Positions 13,972 through 14,645 of a stretch of 14,645 nt of DNA are shown here, one piece after another; the stretch's first letter is position 1; the number at the start of each line of letters is the position of its first letter. The translations under genes were made by a program, and so were the position numbers. Source of the stretch: an uncultured Alphaproteobacteria bacterium. GTDB lineage: Bacteria > Pseudomonadota > Alphaproteobacteria > Reyranellales > Reyranellaceae. The notes under the pieces are model-generated. The model searched no databases. It had not been told where the DNA came from and was given only the letters and a program-made list of their open reading frames with translations. Location of the stretch: positions 1-14,645 of the forward strand of contig CAIYWM010001024.1 of assembly GCA_903929895.1 (NCBI GenBank), in the 5' to 3' direction.

Positions 13972-14645
13972 ATGAACTTCACACGCGAGGCGCCTTTTCC
14001 CGGCGCATCCTTTGGCGCAACGCTGCGACTCGACGGCGATGCGGCAACAATCGTGGCTGCGGCCGAGAGCGATCCGAAGGCCCTCCCGGCGGCATTGGCC
14101 GAGGCGAAGGGGCTTCTTCTGATCCAGGGCATGAAAGGCATCTCGGCCGATCCCGACCTGCTCATCCGCCTCAGCCGCGTCTTCGGTCCGGAGGTCGAGG
14201 ACTATCGCCACACGCTCACGAACCTGAATTCAGTGCATGTCTCCGTGCCGGAAATCCTGCTCGTGTCCAACATGCCGCCGGTCTCCAAGGCGCCGCCCAA
14301 GCGACCCGAGCCGCCGTTGGCCTCCGACGGCCTGATTCCGACCCAGTATCCCCATCGCATGGGCTGGCACACCGACCAGAGCTATCGTCGGCCGCCGCCC
14401 GACATCTCGCTGTTCTATGCGGTGACGCCCGCGCAGCGCGACACCGGCCAGACTCTGTTCGCAAACGGTATCCTGGCCTACGCGTCACTGCCGCCGGCGC
14501 TGAAGGAGAAGGTCGATACCCTGGTCGGCCTGCACGCCCAGCCGGGTAGCGGCCGGTCGCGCGAGGCGGCCCTCGCGGGGCGCACGCCGCGCGCCTTCGC
14601 ACCCCACGAGCGTTCGCAGCCGCAGCCGGTCGTTCGCACCCATCC
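13972..14645 (+). CDS. TauD/TfdA-family Fe(II)/2-oxoglutarate dioxygenase, N-terminal part (3' end outside window)
   Basis: An open frame runs to the window end without a stop, so about 224 residues of a longer protein are visible. The family is shown by GWHTDQSYRRPPPDISLFYAV, holding the His-x-Asp iron ligands His133 and Asp135, with FGPEVEDYRH upstream (residues 71-80) and SLFYAVTPAQRDTGQT, the strand that follows the HxD site. The distal His and the 2-oxoglutarate-binding Arg would lie beyond 14645. These enzymes hydroxylate or cleave taurine, alkyl sulfonates, 2,4-D, carnitine-like or phosphonate compounds using oxygen and 2-oxoglutarate; the subgroup is unclear from half a protein. The start is ambiguous: in-frame ATGs at 13960, 13966 and 13972, of which 13972 has GAGG 6 nt upstream. 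It lies 31 nt after mlrC on the same strand, so co-transcription is likely. Confidence 0.88.
   Translation, partial: MNFTREAPFPGASFGATLRLDGDAATIVAAAESDPKALPAALAEAKGLLLIQGMKGISADPDLLIRLSRVFGPEVEDYRHTLTNLNSVHVSVPEILLVSNMPPVSKAPPKRPEPPLASDGLIPTQYPHRMGWHTDQSYRRPPPDISLFYAVTPAQRDTGQTLFANGILAYASLPPALKEKVDTLVGLHAQPGSGRSREAALAGRTPRAFAPHERSQPQPVVRTH

Overview
The window is GC-rich, gene-dense, single-copy-looking chromosomal DNA with family signatures typical of a metabolically versatile alphaproteobacterium: a PhnT2/PhnU2-type ABC transporter, an ECF sigma factor paired with a ChrR-like cupin anti-sigma factor, and M81, M20 and TauD-type catabolic enzymes. A Reyranella- or rhizobial/rhodospirillal-like genome would fit, but no rRNA or marker gene here fixes the genus. 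I see no tRNA, rRNA, CRISPR array, insertion sequence, phage gene or attachment site.

Layout. (1) Positions 1-7805, all on +: a tightly packed run of seven genes. These are the 3' end of an ABC transporter ATPase, a fused double permease, a PrpF-family isomerase, a FOXRED1-like FAD oxidoreductase (DAO family), a class III aminotransferase, an agmatinase/guanidinobutyrase-type ureohydrolase and an exported alpha/beta hydrolase. Gaps are about 10-60 nt, or stop/start codons overlap (ATGA at 3399-3402), so a polycistronic message is likely. (2) 7806-7936: a convergent gap holding a four-unit, 9-bp-period CGAA repeat. (3) 7937-9082 on -: an iron-containing alcohol dehydrogenase/maleylacetate reductase-like protein with an altered metal site. 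(4) From 9136, again on +: an M20 metallopeptidase, an ECF sigma factor, a ChrR-like anti-sigma factor that has lost both zinc-finger cysteines, a carboxymuconolactone decarboxylase (CMD)-family protein, an M81/MlrC-type metallopeptidase, and the 5' part of a TauD/TfdA-type Fe(II)/2-oxoglutarate dioxygenase cut by the window end.

How the genes may work together (inference): the first operon looks like an uptake-and-catabolism cassette for a small nitrogenous compound. A guanidino or amino compound would be imported, the C-N bond cut by the ureohydrolase, nitrogen removed by the aminotransferase and the flavoprotein, and the carbon skeleton handled by the PrpF isomerase. The substrate cannot be read from the sequence. 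The second half looks like a separate amide/peptide-hydrolysis group around a small sigma/anti-sigma stress module. Three junctions carry short inverted repeats next to ribosome-binding sites (10523-10538, 11790-11810, 12382-12401).

Most genes belong to known families. The most distinctive points are the degenerate zinc-finger motif of the anti-sigma factor, the unusual gene combination of the first operon, the altered metal site of the dehydrogenase-like protein, and the overlapping micro-ORF/hairpin leader before mlrC. I did not find a clearly new defence, mobile or RNA-based system.
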